From Butyrivibrio sp. INlla21 (lineage in GTDB: Bacteria; Bacillota; Clostridia; Lachnospirales; Lachnospiraceae): DNA of 64,000 nucleotides. The stretch is taken from NCBI RefSeq assembly GCF_900116875.1, contig NZ_FPCC01000011.1, positions 1 to 64,000 of the forward strand, in the 5' to 3' direction. Below the pieces are notes generated by a model. It was given only the letters and a program-made list of their open reading frames with translations, ran no database searches and was not told the origin of the DNA. This document shows, in pieces, positions 28,018 through 35,916 of this stretch (its first letter is position 1; each line of letters begins with the position of its first letter). Both the position numbers and the translations under genes were made by a program.

Positions 28018-29160
28018 ATGTCAAGAGAATTAGATAGTATTTATTACAATAGCAGATCGGATATGAAAAAGGCCAGCGGCGCAAACACACGTAGATCGGA
28101 AACACGCAGATACAGTGACGACAAGCCTTCTTACCGCAGAGGAGAAATTTACAATTACGGTAAAGAAGATGTACGAAGGCCCAGACCTCGCAGGTTTGAC
28201 CCTCAGACAGGCGAGCCGCTTCAGCGTGTGCCTAGATTTGATCCACAGACTGGCGAGCCTTTAGCAAGCTCACGTAGGTCAGACAATATAAGGACAGATG
28301 CTCGCAGATACAGATATGACGATGTCAGAGCAAATACTCGCAGAGGTGACGATAACAGAGCGGACTACCGCAGGCGCGAGCCCGGAAGACCTGAACCTCG
28401 AAGAGCCGATCCTCGCAAGTTTGAGGATAACAGAACTCGTACTCGCAGACCGGAAGCAGACAATCACGACGAATTTGCAATAAGACCCGGAAAGCGCAAA
28501 AAGAACAAGCTTTTTGGCAGTTTTTCCCTTCTTGTTATAGAGCTTCTTGCTCTTGCAGGACTCCTTTTCTTTATAGTAAATAAACTTCCTATCAGCGGCG
28601 GGCTCGAGACCTCTGAGATAACTGAGTCTTCACAGTCTTCCGATAAGAAAAAAGCAAACGGCAAGGAAGATATAGATGTCCCTTCATGGGTTCAGGTTGA
28701 TCTGATAGACAGTGTAGATCAAGGAAATCCTTCAAGGACATTATTACCTTTGGATGGCGTTGAAGATATAGTAATCCACTATACCGCCAACCCCGGAACA
28801 AGCGCCGCACAGAACAGAAGCTATTTCAACGACCCGAGTTCAGATTCCTGTTCTCATTTCATAGTAGGAATAGAAGGAGAAGCAATTCTGTGTGTACCGC
28901 TTAATGAAAGATCCGCGGCCACCAATCACAGAAATAATGACACTATTTCCATCGAGGTCTGCCATCAGGATGAGACAGGACAGTTTACCGATGCATCATA
29001 TGATACGGTTATAAAGCTCACCCAGTGGCTTATGGATAAATATAATCTCGATACGGATCATGTCATCAGACACTACGATGTTACAGGAAAAGAGTGTCCT
29101 AGATATTTTGTACAGCATCCCGACGCATGGGATCAGTTCAAAGAAGATCTTAAGAAATAA
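28018..29160 (+). CDS. Membrane-anchored N-acetylmuramoyl-L-alanine amidase (Amidase_2)
   Basis: 380 residues from the ATG at 28018 (AAAGAGG upstream). The cytoplasmic N-terminus of about 155 residues is strongly Arg/Asp-rich and low-complexity, with two copies of RFDPQTGEPL and many RRxD/RRxE units. One membrane helix (about 165-190) and a linker lead to a zinc amidase domain (about 235-375) with ligands in IVIHYTANPG and IRHYDVTGKECP. The domain cuts the amide between muramic acid and the stem peptide outside the cell. The basic tail is unusual for the family and may bind a cytoplasmic partner or nucleic acid. It is a single gene with its own promoter and a terminator. Confidence 0.9.
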   Translation: MSRELDSIYYNSRSDMKKASGANTRRSETRRYSDDKPSYRRGEIYNYGKEDVRRPRPRRFDPQTGEPLQRVPRFDPQTGEPLASSRRSDNIRTDARRYRYDDVRANTRRGDDNRADYRRREPGRPEPRRADPRKFEDNRTRTRRPEADNHDEFAIRPGKRKKNKLFGSFSLLVIELLALAGLLFFIVNKLPISGGLETSEITESSQSSDKKKANGKEDIDVPSWVQVDLIDSVDQGNPSRTLLPLDGVEDIVIHYTANPGTSAAQNRSYFNDPSSDSCSHFIVGIEGEAILCVPLNERSAATNHRNNDTISIEVCHQDETGQFTDASYDTVIKLTQWLMDKYNLDTDHVIRHYDVTGKECPRYFVQHPDAWDQFKEDLKK

Positions 29161-29201
29161 CAACACTTACATAGCACTTACCAATCCTCCAAATTGAAAA
29201 C

Positions 29202-29216
29202 GTGCGCAAGGCGCAC
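29202..29216 (-). mobile_element. Possible scar of a class IIC intron 5' end
   Basis: On the minus strand, eleven bases after a terminator stem, the sequence reads GTGCGCCTTGCGCACGTTTT then CAA. The intron at 354 begins GTGCGCCTAGCGGCGCACGTTT then CCAAC. The first seven bases, the GCGCACGTTT block, the orientation and the distance to the terminator all agree. After about 25 bases the resemblance ends. It could be a truncated intron remnant or simply a small hairpin. Confidence 0.35.
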
Positions 29217-29223
29217 ATAAAGC

Positions 29224-29258
29224 AAAAGCCCGAGTGGTCATATACCACTCGGGCTTTT
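29224..29258. terminator. Bidirectional terminator between amidase and gltD
   Basis: AAAAGCCCGAGTGGT pairs perfectly with ACCACTCGGGCTTTT around CATAT. It serves the convergent amidase (plus) and gltD (minus) genes. Confidence 0.92.
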
Positions 29259-29286
29259 ACAATGTAAAAAAGGCAAATATATTTGA

Positions 29287-30774
29287 TCACAGGTTAGAGT
29301 AACCCATCAAATATCTATCAACTTCTCCGGCACAGGCGCGGCCTTCCGCGATTGCCCAGACAACAAGTGATTGTCCTCTGTGCATGTCTCCTGCGGAGAA
29401 TACTTTGGTGTCACCTACTCTGTAGGTTTCTTCACCGGTAATAACAGTTCCTCTCTGACTTCTTTCTACTGAAAAAGCGTCAGCGGAATAATCCTCGCAG
29501 CCAATAAATCCTGCTGCAATGAGAAGTAGGTCACATTTTAATTTCTTCTCGGAGCCGGCTACTTCAGTAAGCTTTCCGTCCTTAAATGTAACCTTTACGG
29601 TTTCTATTTCTTTAATAGCACCCTTCTTGTCAGTAGTGATGCTCTTAACTGTTGTTTCGTATACTCTCGGATCTTCTCCGAATACGCTTATTGCTTCCTC
29701 GTGACCATAGTCGGTCTTAAGGACCTTTGGCCACTCGGGCCAAGGGTTGTTTGCGGCACGCTCCACAGGAGGCTTAGGCATCATCTCAAGTGCAGTAACA
29801 CTCTTAGCGCCATGCCTTAAAACAGTTCCGATACAGTCATTACCTGTATCACCACCGCCTACGATAACTACGTGCTTTCCTTCGGCGTCGATATATCCGC
29901 CATGCTCCTTTAATGCCTCAACGCTTCTGTCCTTAGATTCTAAAAGAGCCTTTGTAGTCTGTGTAAGGAAATCAACTGCGTTATACACTCCCTTTACCTT
30001 AGCGGGATCCGCAACGGCAAGAAGTCTTGGCTTCTTTGCACCGCAGCAAAGTATAACCGCATCATATTCTTTTAACAGCTTCTGAGCTTCTTTCTTATCT
30101 ACGTTAACGCCGGTGTGGAAAGTAACTCCTTCCGCCTCCATGAGCTTACGGCGTCTTTCGATGACTTTTTTATCCAGCTTCATGTTGGGGATGCCGTACA
30201 TAAGAAGACCTCCTATGCGATCTTCACGCTCATATACGTCAACCAAATGTCCTCTGTGATTGAGCTCGTCCGCTGTAGCAAGTCCTGAAGGACCGCTTCC
30301 TACAACCGCAACTCTCTTTCCGCTTCTGATAGCGGGAATCATAGGCTTAACATAGCCTTTTTTGAATGCCGTCTCTATAAGATAGAGTTCGTTGTCGTGA
30401 ACGGTAACAGCATCACCGTTCTGTCCGCACATGCATGCTTTCTCGCAAAGTGCGGGACATACTCTTCCCGTAAACTCGGGGAAGTTGCTGGTCTTGTGGA
30501 GTCTGCTGTAAGCATGCTGCTCATGACCTGCATAGATCTGATCGTTCCACTCGGGGATCAGATTGTGAAGCGGACATCCGGTTACCATTCCGCTTAGTTT
30601 TATCGCAGACTGGCAAAAAGGCACTCCACAGTTCATGCACCTTGCTGCCTGCTCTGCTCTTTCATCTCTGTCGAGGTATGTGTGAAACTCTTTAAAATTA
30701 CATAATCTTTCCTTTGGAGGCACATCTCCATTGGTTATTCTTTTATATTCAAGAAATCCTGTCGCTTTTCCCAT
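29287..30774 (-). CDS. gltD: Glutamate synthase small subunit (GltD-type oxidoreductase)
   Basis: 495 residues. The N-terminal 4Fe-4S region has the cysteines of ARCMNCGVPFCQS and GCPLHNLIPEWN, plus RVCPALCEKACMCG. FAD binding is at VAVVGSGPSGLATAD and NAD(P)H binding at VVIVGGGDTGNDCIG. The C-terminal FAD clamp is SAGDMHRGQSLVVWAIAEGR. The subunit passes NAD(P)H electrons to the GltB large subunit for glutamate synthesis. Here no gltB is present: the gene upstream keeps only what looks like the last 40-50 GltB residues. GltD is therefore orphaned locally, or works with a GltB encoded elsewhere. GGAGG precedes the ATG. Confidence 0.93.
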   Translation of the reverse strand: MGKATGFLEYKRITNGDVPPKERLCNFKEFHTYLDRDERAEQAARCMNCGVPFCQSAIKLSGMVTGCPLHNLIPEWNDQIYAGHEQHAYSRLHKTSNFPEFTGRVCPALCEKACMCGQNGDAVTVHDNELYLIETAFKKGYVKPMIPAIRSGKRVAVVGSGPSGLATADELNHRGHLVDVYEREDRIGGLLMYGIPNMKLDKKVIERRRKLMEAEGVTFHTGVNVDKKEAQKLLKEYDAVILCCGAKKPRLLAVADPAKVKGVYNAVDFLTQTTKALLESKDRSVEALKEHGGYIDAEGKHVVIVGGGDTGNDCIGTVLRHGAKSVTALEMMPKPPVERAANNPWPEWPKVLKTDYGHEEAISVFGEDPRVYETTVKSITTDKKGAIKEIETVKVTFKDGKLTEVAGSEKKLKCDLLLIAAGFIGCEDYSADAFSVERSQRGTVITGEETYRVGDTKVFSAGDMHRGQSLVVWAIAEGRACAGEVDRYLMGYSNL

Positions 30775-30789
30775 TGTTCTGCCTCCTAT

Positions 30790-31479
30790 TTACTTATTAG
30801 GTACGATCTTTTTGAAGTTCGGAATATATTCATCGAAGTCTGACAGAATCTCTTTTGCATATTCGGAATCTGTCTCTTTTGCATAGTCCTTAAGAATAGC
30901 CTTAAGCTCATCAATGTCTGCTTTCTCGGTCAATCCAAGGAGGTTAAGAATCTTAACTGCCTCTTTTGAAAGAGCATCCATAGATCTTAAAAGAGGTGTC
31001 TTTTTATCAAGAGCTTCTCCGCCGTATGAGCAGAATGCTGTAGGAATGTAAAGTGATCCGTCCTTTATAAATGCAGGTGATGAAGGATCCCATGCTGTAT
31101 ATCCTCTGGCCTCGAATGTTGCCCTGAGTCCTCCTGAAGGGAAGCTTGATGCATCAGGCTCACCCTTAACAAGCTCTTTTCCTGAGAACTCCATGAGGAT
31201 CTGTCCGTCTCCTGTAGGTGAAATGAAGCTGTCGTGCTTCTCTGCGGTAAGACCTGTCATAGGCTGGAACCAGTGTGTGAAGTGTGTTGCACCGTTTTCG
31301 ATAGCCCACTCTTTCATTACTGCCGCAACCGTATTTGCAACATCGAGTTCAAGGTGTGTTCCTTTTTCTATTGTCTTGTGCACTGCCTTGTAAATATCCT
31401 TGGGCAAGCGCTCTTTCATAATCTTGTCGCTAAATACCAGACATCCGAATTGTTCTGTAAGTTTTGATGCATCAATCAT
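30790..31479 (-). pseudogene. Chimeric gene: N-terminal type III glutamine synthetase fused to the GltB C-terminus
   Basis: 229 residues from the ATG at 31479 (GGAGG eight bases upstream). Residues 1 to about 182 follow GlnN (type III glutamine synthetase): [57 protein letters not shown] and [11 protein letters not shown]. The catalytic GlnN half that should continue at about this point (the EQEYFL region) is missing. Instead the last 40-45 residues ([37 protein letters not shown]) match the extreme C-terminus of the glutamate synthase large subunit. gltD follows at once. The simplest reading is an in-frame deletion joining glnN to gltB (junction near 30920). The product lacks both active sites. 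It is an intact reading frame, so it may still be translated, perhaps as a structural or regulatory remnant. Confidence 0.75.
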
Positions 31480-31506
31480 CTTTTTGTCCTCCATATTCAT
31501 ACTCAT

Positions 31507-33090
31507 TTATTTTGCAGATGCTCCGTAGTTTGAAAGAACTCTTGCGGAAGGATCGTTTACATTGCAACCTTCCCAGTTCTTGTTGGGCATCCAGAAGTCC
31601 ACAACCATATCTGACTGGCCGGGATAATACTTTTCAAAAATCTCTCTGTACCAAAGCGATTCCTTTGTAAAAGGTGTTGCGTGAGTGTATTTCTTTTTCT
31701 TGGTCTCGTAATCTGCGTAGGTGTAAAGGCTGTCCGCACACTCTATAAGGTCATCACGAAGTGAATGTCCGACCGCATCGGAGAAAGCTGCTTTCTCTCT
31801 CATGAGGATAGTTCTCGGTATCAGTTCATCTTTTTCAAACGCATGGCGCAAAAGATATTTACCGATGCCGTAGGTGTTCATCTTCTTCTCCGGGTCAATG
31901 CTCATTACATACTCTACAAAATCAAGATCTCCGAAAGGAACTCTGGCTTCAAGAGAGTTTACGCTGATACATCTGTCGGCTCTGAGCACGTCGTACATGT
32001 GTATCTCGTGAATTCTCTTTTGCGCTTCTTTCTGGAACTCATCCGCGCTCGGTGCAAAGTCTGTATATTTATATCCAAAGAGCTCATCGGATATCTCTCC
32101 TGTAAGGATTACCTTGATATCTGTGTTCTCGTGAATCCATTTACACAGAAGATACATTCCGATAGAAGCTCGTATAGTCGTAATATCATAAGTTCCGAGA
32201 GCTTCTATTACAGGCTCGACCGCCTCGATAACATCTTTTTTGGAAATGATCACTTCCGTGTGTTCGCTTCCTATATAATCCGCAACTTCTCTTGCGTACT
32301 TGAGGTCGATCGCGTCTATGTCCATTCCGATCGCGAAGGTTCTTATCTTCTTGCCAAGCATCTTTGCTGCGGCTCCGCAAACAAGTGATGAATCAAGGCC
32401 GCCCGATAAAAGAAATCCTATCGGCGCATCGGCTGAAAGTCTCTTTTCTATTCCTTTGAGAAGCTTGTCGTGAATCTTTTCCGCGATCACGTTTACTTCA
32501 TCAAACTTTACTTCTTTTACCTTAGTCATATCTCTGTAGCAGATGAACTTGCCATCCTCGTAGTAATGTCCGGGAGGGAAAGGCATTATCTTGTCTGCCA
32601 CACCAACCATGTTCTTAGGTTCCGATGCAAAAATTATGTTTCCTTTTTTGTCGTATCCATAGTAAAGAGGTCTGATTCCTATCGGATCTCTTGCGGCTAT
32701 GAACTTTTTCTTTTCACCGTCATATATGACGCAGGCAAATTCCGCATCGAGAATATCGAACATCTTGGTTCCGAGTTTCTCATACAAAGGGAGGAGTATC
32801 TCGCAATCACTGTCACTTCTAAAGCTGTATCCGAGGGATACCAGGTACTCTCGCAGTGCTCTGAATCCATATAACTCACCGTTACAAATCACTGCATTAT
32901 TATTAAGGTAAAAAGGTTGCATTCCTTCTTCATTCAGTCCCATTATCGAGAGACGATTAAAACCTATATATCCTTTTTCTACCTTTTTGTACCTGGACAT
33001 ATCCGGGCCTCTAAGGCTTGTTCTTTGCAAAAGAGTTTGAAACTCCTGCTCGGATATGTCATCACCTTCGTATGTCAGTATTGCGCACAT
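31507..33090 (-). CDS. asnB: Asparagine synthetase (glutamine-hydrolysing)
   Basis: 527 residues. Cys2 (MCAILTYEG) is the glutaminase nucleophile of the N-terminal Ntn domain, with RLSIMGLNEEGMQPF and NGELYGFRALR. The C-terminal synthetase domain has the PP-loop LLSGGLDSSLV (about residue 230) and GEISDELFGY. The reaction transfers glutamine amide nitrogen to aspartate using ATP. The length matches the E. coli AsnB class. It is second in the nitrogen operon behind the Amt-PII gene and abuts the chimeric gene. AGGAGGATGGAGT precedes the ATG. Confidence 0.95.
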   Translation of the reverse strand: MCAILTYEGDDISEQEFQTLLQRTSLRGPDMSRYKKVEKGYIGFNRLSIMGLNEEGMQPFYLNNNAVICNGELYGFRALREYLVSLGYSFRSDSDCEILLPLYEKLGTKMFDILDAEFACVIYDGEKKKFIAARDPIGIRPLYYGYDKKGNIIFASEPKNMVGVADKIMPFPPGHYYEDGKFICYRDMTKVKEVKFDEVNVIAEKIHDKLLKGIEKRLSADAPIGFLLSGGLDSSLVCGAAAKMLGKKIRTFAIGMDIDAIDLKYAREVADYIGSEHTEVIISKKDVIEAVEPVIEALGTYDITTIRASIGMYLLCKWIHENTDIKVILTGEISDELFGYKYTDFAPSADEFQKEAQKRIHEIHMYDVLRADRCISVNSLEARVPFGDLDFVEYVMSIDPEKKMNTYGIGKYLLRHAFEKDELIPRTILMREKAAFSDAVGHSLRDDLIECADSLYTYADYETKKKKYTHATPFTKESLWYREIFEKYYPGQSDMVVDFWMPNKNWEGCNVNDPSARVLSNYGASAK

Positions 33091-33194
33091 ACTCCATCCT
33101 CCTAGTTATTCTTTTATAATGAACTTACGCCCCAGCTTTGCTCGACGTAAGGCGTTCGCACCGGGCTCGAAAGAACCTCGCCAAGTGCTCACAA

Positions 33195-34964
33195 TTATTC
33201 AACGTCTGCAAGAGCTTCAAGATCTTCCTCACCTGTTCTGATCTTTACTACCTTGTCTACGCTGTAAACGAAGATCTTACCGTCGCCGATGTGGCCGGTG
33301 TACAATGTCTTCTTAGCTGCTTCGATAACGCTCTCTACAGGGATCTTACTTACAACAACCTCAACCTTGACCTTGGGAAGAAGTGTTGCATCCATCTCAA
33401 CTCCACGGTACATGTCGCCGGAACCCTTCTGAACTCCGCATCCCATTACCTGAGTTACCGTCATGCCGGTTACACCGAGATCGTTCATTGCCTTACGAAG
33501 CTTGTCGTAACGAGAGAGCTTTGCGATGATTACTACTTTATGTATAGCGGACTGTGTATGAACAGGACCTGTGACAACGGGAACCGCTGCATCTTTCTGC
33601 ACCTGTGAAGCATATACATATTCGCTCTGACCAAGATCTGTGTTGTCGTTGACATCCATGTTGAGGGTGTTTGAGACATCCATGATAGCGAATCCTGAAT
33701 ATGCAGAAGCAAGTCCGTGCTCTGTTGAATCAAGTCCGAGGATTTCTTCCTCTTCTGTAACTCTAAGTCCAAGTATCTTCTTAATAGCGAAGAATGTAAT
33801 TGTAATAGTAACTAATGTCCAAGCTGCTACGGCTAAGAATCCTGTGATCTGAATACCAAGAAGCTTGAAACCGCCGCCGTAGAAAAGACCTACGAGCTCA
33901 TTGCCCTGTGCATCAGCGATTGAATAACCGGGTGCTGTGTTTGTAGCAAAAAGACCTACAGCAATTGTTCCCCAGATACCGTTTAAGCAGTGAACCGCAA
34001 CGGCACCAACAGGATCGTCTACGTGAAGCTTGTAATCAAGGAACCATACTCCGAAGCAAACAAGGAGACCTGCTACAATACCGATCACGATTGCTCCGAA
34101 AGCATCTGTTACATCACAGGGAGCTGTGATAGCTACAAGACCTGCAAGTGATGCGTTGAGACACATTGAAACATCGGGCTTACCATATCTGAGCCATGTG
34201 AAGATCATACATGTTACAGTTGCAAGTGCAGGTGCGATTGTTGTTGTTACGAATACGGATCCGAGCTGCTCTACTGAAGTACAAGCCGCACCGTTGAATC
34301 CGTACCATCCAAGCCAAAGGATGAATACACCGAGTGAAGCTGCCACAAGGTTGTGTCCGGGGAAAGCATTTACCTTGGTAACTTTGCCTTCCTTATTTCT
34401 TTCGAACTTACCGATACGGGGTCCTAAGATAGCTGCTCCGATAAGAGCTGAGATACCACCAACCATGTGGATACATGTTGAACCTGCAAAATCATGGAAT
34501 CCCATCTGTGCGAGGAATCCGCCGCCCCATACCCAATGTGCTTCAATGGGGTAGATGATTGCTGAGATAACTGCCGAGTACACACAATATGATAAGAACT
34601 TTGTTCTCTCAGCCATTGATCCTGAAACGATTGTTGCTGTTGTTGCACAGAACACAAGGTTGAATACAAAGTTGGACCAATCAAAATTTGCATAATTTGT
34701 GAAGATGTCAAATCCGGGTCTACCGATGATTCCTACGATATCTTCACCAAGTAATAAACCAAAACCAATTAAGATGAATACTACAGTACCGATACAGAAA
34801 TCCATAAGGTTCTTCATTATGATATTTCCGGTGTTCTTGGCTCTTGTAAAACCTGCCTCACACATAGCAAATCCGGCCTGCATCCAGAATACCAACGCTG
34901 CACCGATCAGAAACCAGACACTGAAGACCTGGCCGTTAACCGCGCTTAAGATTTCTTCACTCAT
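33195..34964 (-). CDS. amt: Ammonium transporter fused to a C-terminal PII (GlnK) domain
   Basis: 589 residues. The Amt part (1 to about 415) has eleven membrane helices with FWMQAGFAMCEAGFTRAKN, the twin-His pore motifs (AGSTCIHMVGG and AVAVHCLNGIWG) and GWYGFNGA. A linker of about 60 residues leads to a complete PII domain (about 474-589) beginning HKVVIIAKLSRYDKLRKAM. The T-loop is QKGSGDMYRGVEMD: Tyr at the position of GlnK Tyr46 is kept, but the uridylylated Tyr51 is Met. The B-loop GHIGDGKIFVYSV and C-loop RTGEED are intact. The domain should bind 2-oxoglutarate/ATP and gate its own channel without uridylylation. It heads the operon amt-asnB-chimera-gltD. Confidence 0.93.
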   Translation of the reverse strand: MSEEILSAVNGQVFSVWFLIGAALVFWMQAGFAMCEAGFTRAKNTGNIIMKNLMDFCIGTVVFILIGFGLLLGEDIVGIIGRPGFDIFTNYANFDWSNFVFNLVFCATTATIVSGSMAERTKFLSYCVYSAVISAIIYPIEAHWVWGGGFLAQMGFHDFAGSTCIHMVGGISALIGAAILGPRIGKFERNKEGKVTKVNAFPGHNLVAASLGVFILWLGWYGFNGAACTSVEQLGSVFVTTTIAPALATVTCMIFTWLRYGKPDVSMCLNASLAGLVAITAPCDVTDAFGAIVIGIVAGLLVCFGVWFLDYKLHVDDPVGAVAVHCLNGIWGTIAVGLFATNTAPGYSIADAQGNELVGLFYGGGFKLLGIQITGFLAVAAWTLVTITITFFAIKKILGLRVTEEEEILGLDSTEHGLASAYSGFAIMDVSNTLNMDVNDNTDLGQSEYVYASQVQKDAAVPVVTGPVHTQSAIHKVVIIAKLSRYDKLRKAMNDLGVTGMTVTQVMGCGVQKGSGDMYRGVEMDATLLPKVKVEVVVSKIPVESVIEAAKKTLYTGHIGDGKIFVYSVDKVVKIRTGEEDLEALADVE

Positions 34965-35025
34965 ACTTTCTCCTCCATTCTGATTACCGAGAAATCTATT
35001 GTTTTCAAGATCTCTCTAATGATAA

Positions 35026-35088
35026 AAGGACGGTACAACGGGATTGCTGCATATTAACATCAGCATGACACCCCATTGTGCCGTCCTT
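35026..35088 (-). terminator. Terminator-like hairpin in the amt leader (attenuator candidate)
   Basis: On the minus strand AAGGACGGCACAATGGG pairs (with two mismatches) with CCCGTTGTACCGTCCTTTT. A nested TGCTG/CAGCA stem fills the loop. It ends in TTTT about 60 bases before the amt start and well downstream of a strong promoter, so it would act inside the leader. Confidence 0.65.
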
Positions 35089-35157
35089 ACATATTAAATA
35101 ATTATTGCCGGTCATAGACCGTTTTTTGTATAGGACAAGTTTCCTATGTATGAATAC

Positions 35158-35167
35158 TTGTATACAA
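35158..35167. promoter_or_regulatory. Palindrome TTGTATACAA in the amt leader region
   Basis: A perfect 10-bp palindrome, with partial copies GTATAC (35175-35180) and GTATACAATC (35269-35278) nearby. Sites of this form are typical of GntR-family and some other dimeric regulators. No regulator gene for it is adjacent, apart from the divergent XRE-type gene. Confidence 0.35.
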
Positions 35168-35210
35168 TTAAAAGTATACTTCCGCGGATTAGTATCCAAA
35201 AACACAGAAA

Positions 35211-35238
35211 GCGCCTTAGAGAGTATTCTCTAAGACGC
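35211..35238 (-). terminator. Promoter-proximal hairpin with U-rich tail in the amt leader
   Basis: GCG-CTTAGAGA and TCTCTAAG-CGC pair around GTAT; the minus strand continues TTTCTGTGTTTTT. It lies only about 12 bases after the predicted start of the amt transcript, so it could terminate or stabilise the leader RNA. Confidence 0.5.
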
Positions 35239-35257
35239 CCTTGCCTTATTGTTTAAG

Positions 35258-35286
35258 ATTGTACTTCGGTATACAATCATTGTCAA
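35258..35286 (-). promoter_or_regulatory. Strong sigma-A promoter of the amt nitrogen operon
   Basis: Minus-strand TTGACA (35286-35281) and TACAAT (35263-35258) are separated by exactly 17 bp. The predicted start is at about 35251, giving a leader of about 285 bases with two terminator-like hairpins before the Amt-PII ATG. The 436-base gap between amt and the XRE gene is thereby largely explained. Confidence 0.8.
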
Positions 35287-35400
35287 GCATGTTTTTAAAA
35301 TTTTTTTCAATTTATTTTTGAAGTCACTGTTCCTTCGCACCAACACTGCTGTATAATAACGGAGACACTATCTAACAGATGAATATTTCAGGAGATTATC

Positions 35401-35907
35401 ATGGGCAAGAAATCCGTCAGAGAAAATAAGAATATCTACTTTGAAAGCAGAGAGGCTCTGGGCCTTACAAGAGCTCAGGCAAGTGAGCTTATAGGAACCA
35501 TCAGCGAGAGCCGCCTTGAGAAGCTTGAGACGGAAAAGACTCTTGTTCATCCCGAGGATGTCGTTGATATGGCCAATGCATACAAGCGCCCCGAACTGTG
35601 CAACTACTACTGCACGCACGAGTGCCGTATCGGAAAAGATACAGTTCCCGAGGTTAAGGTTTCTTCTTTATCGGAGATCGTCCTTGGCATGCTCTCGGCA
35701 CTTAATTCTCTCGACAGTCAAAAAACAAAGCTCATCGAGATTACCGCTGATGGCGTTATTTCTGACGATGAGCTTAAAGATTTTGTTGAGATACAAAAGC
35801 AGCTTGATAATATCGATATGACCGTTGAATCCCTTAAGATCTGGATGGCTAACATGATCGCTGAAGGTAAGATCAATGCCAAGAAGCTAAAAGATCTTCA
35901 GAAATAA
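35401..35907 (+). CDS. XRE-like helix-turn-helix protein
   Basis: 168 residues. The N-terminal helix-turn-helix (about 10-60) has REALGLTRAQASELIGTISESRLEKLE. A Cys-rich segment, CNYYCTHECRIG (about 67-78), follows, and then a helical C-terminal half. I recognise this as a small family common in Lachnospiraceae, with no assigned function. The clustered cysteines could bind metal. GGAG precedes the ATG. It is divergent from the amt operon and convergent with the MATE gene, 9 bases away. Confidence 0.7.
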   Translation: MGKKSVRENKNIYFESREALGLTRAQASELIGTISESRLEKLETEKTLVHPEDVVDMANAYKRPELCNYYCTHECRIGKDTVPEVKVSSLSEIVLGMLSALNSLDSQKTKLIEITADGVISDDELKDFVEIQKQLDNIDMTVESLKIWMANMIAEGKINAKKLKDLQK

Positions 35908-35916
35908 TCCATTCTG

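Noticed and set aside
29202-29258. Second complete group II intron at the gltD terminator
   Set aside because: Only about 25 bases resemble the intron start and the sequence runs at once into the amidase 3' end, so at most a scar is present.
34965-35250. Glutamine riboswitch (glnA RNA) in the amt leader
   Set aside because: The conserved core expected for glnA RNA is not recognisable; only the two hairpins can be supported.
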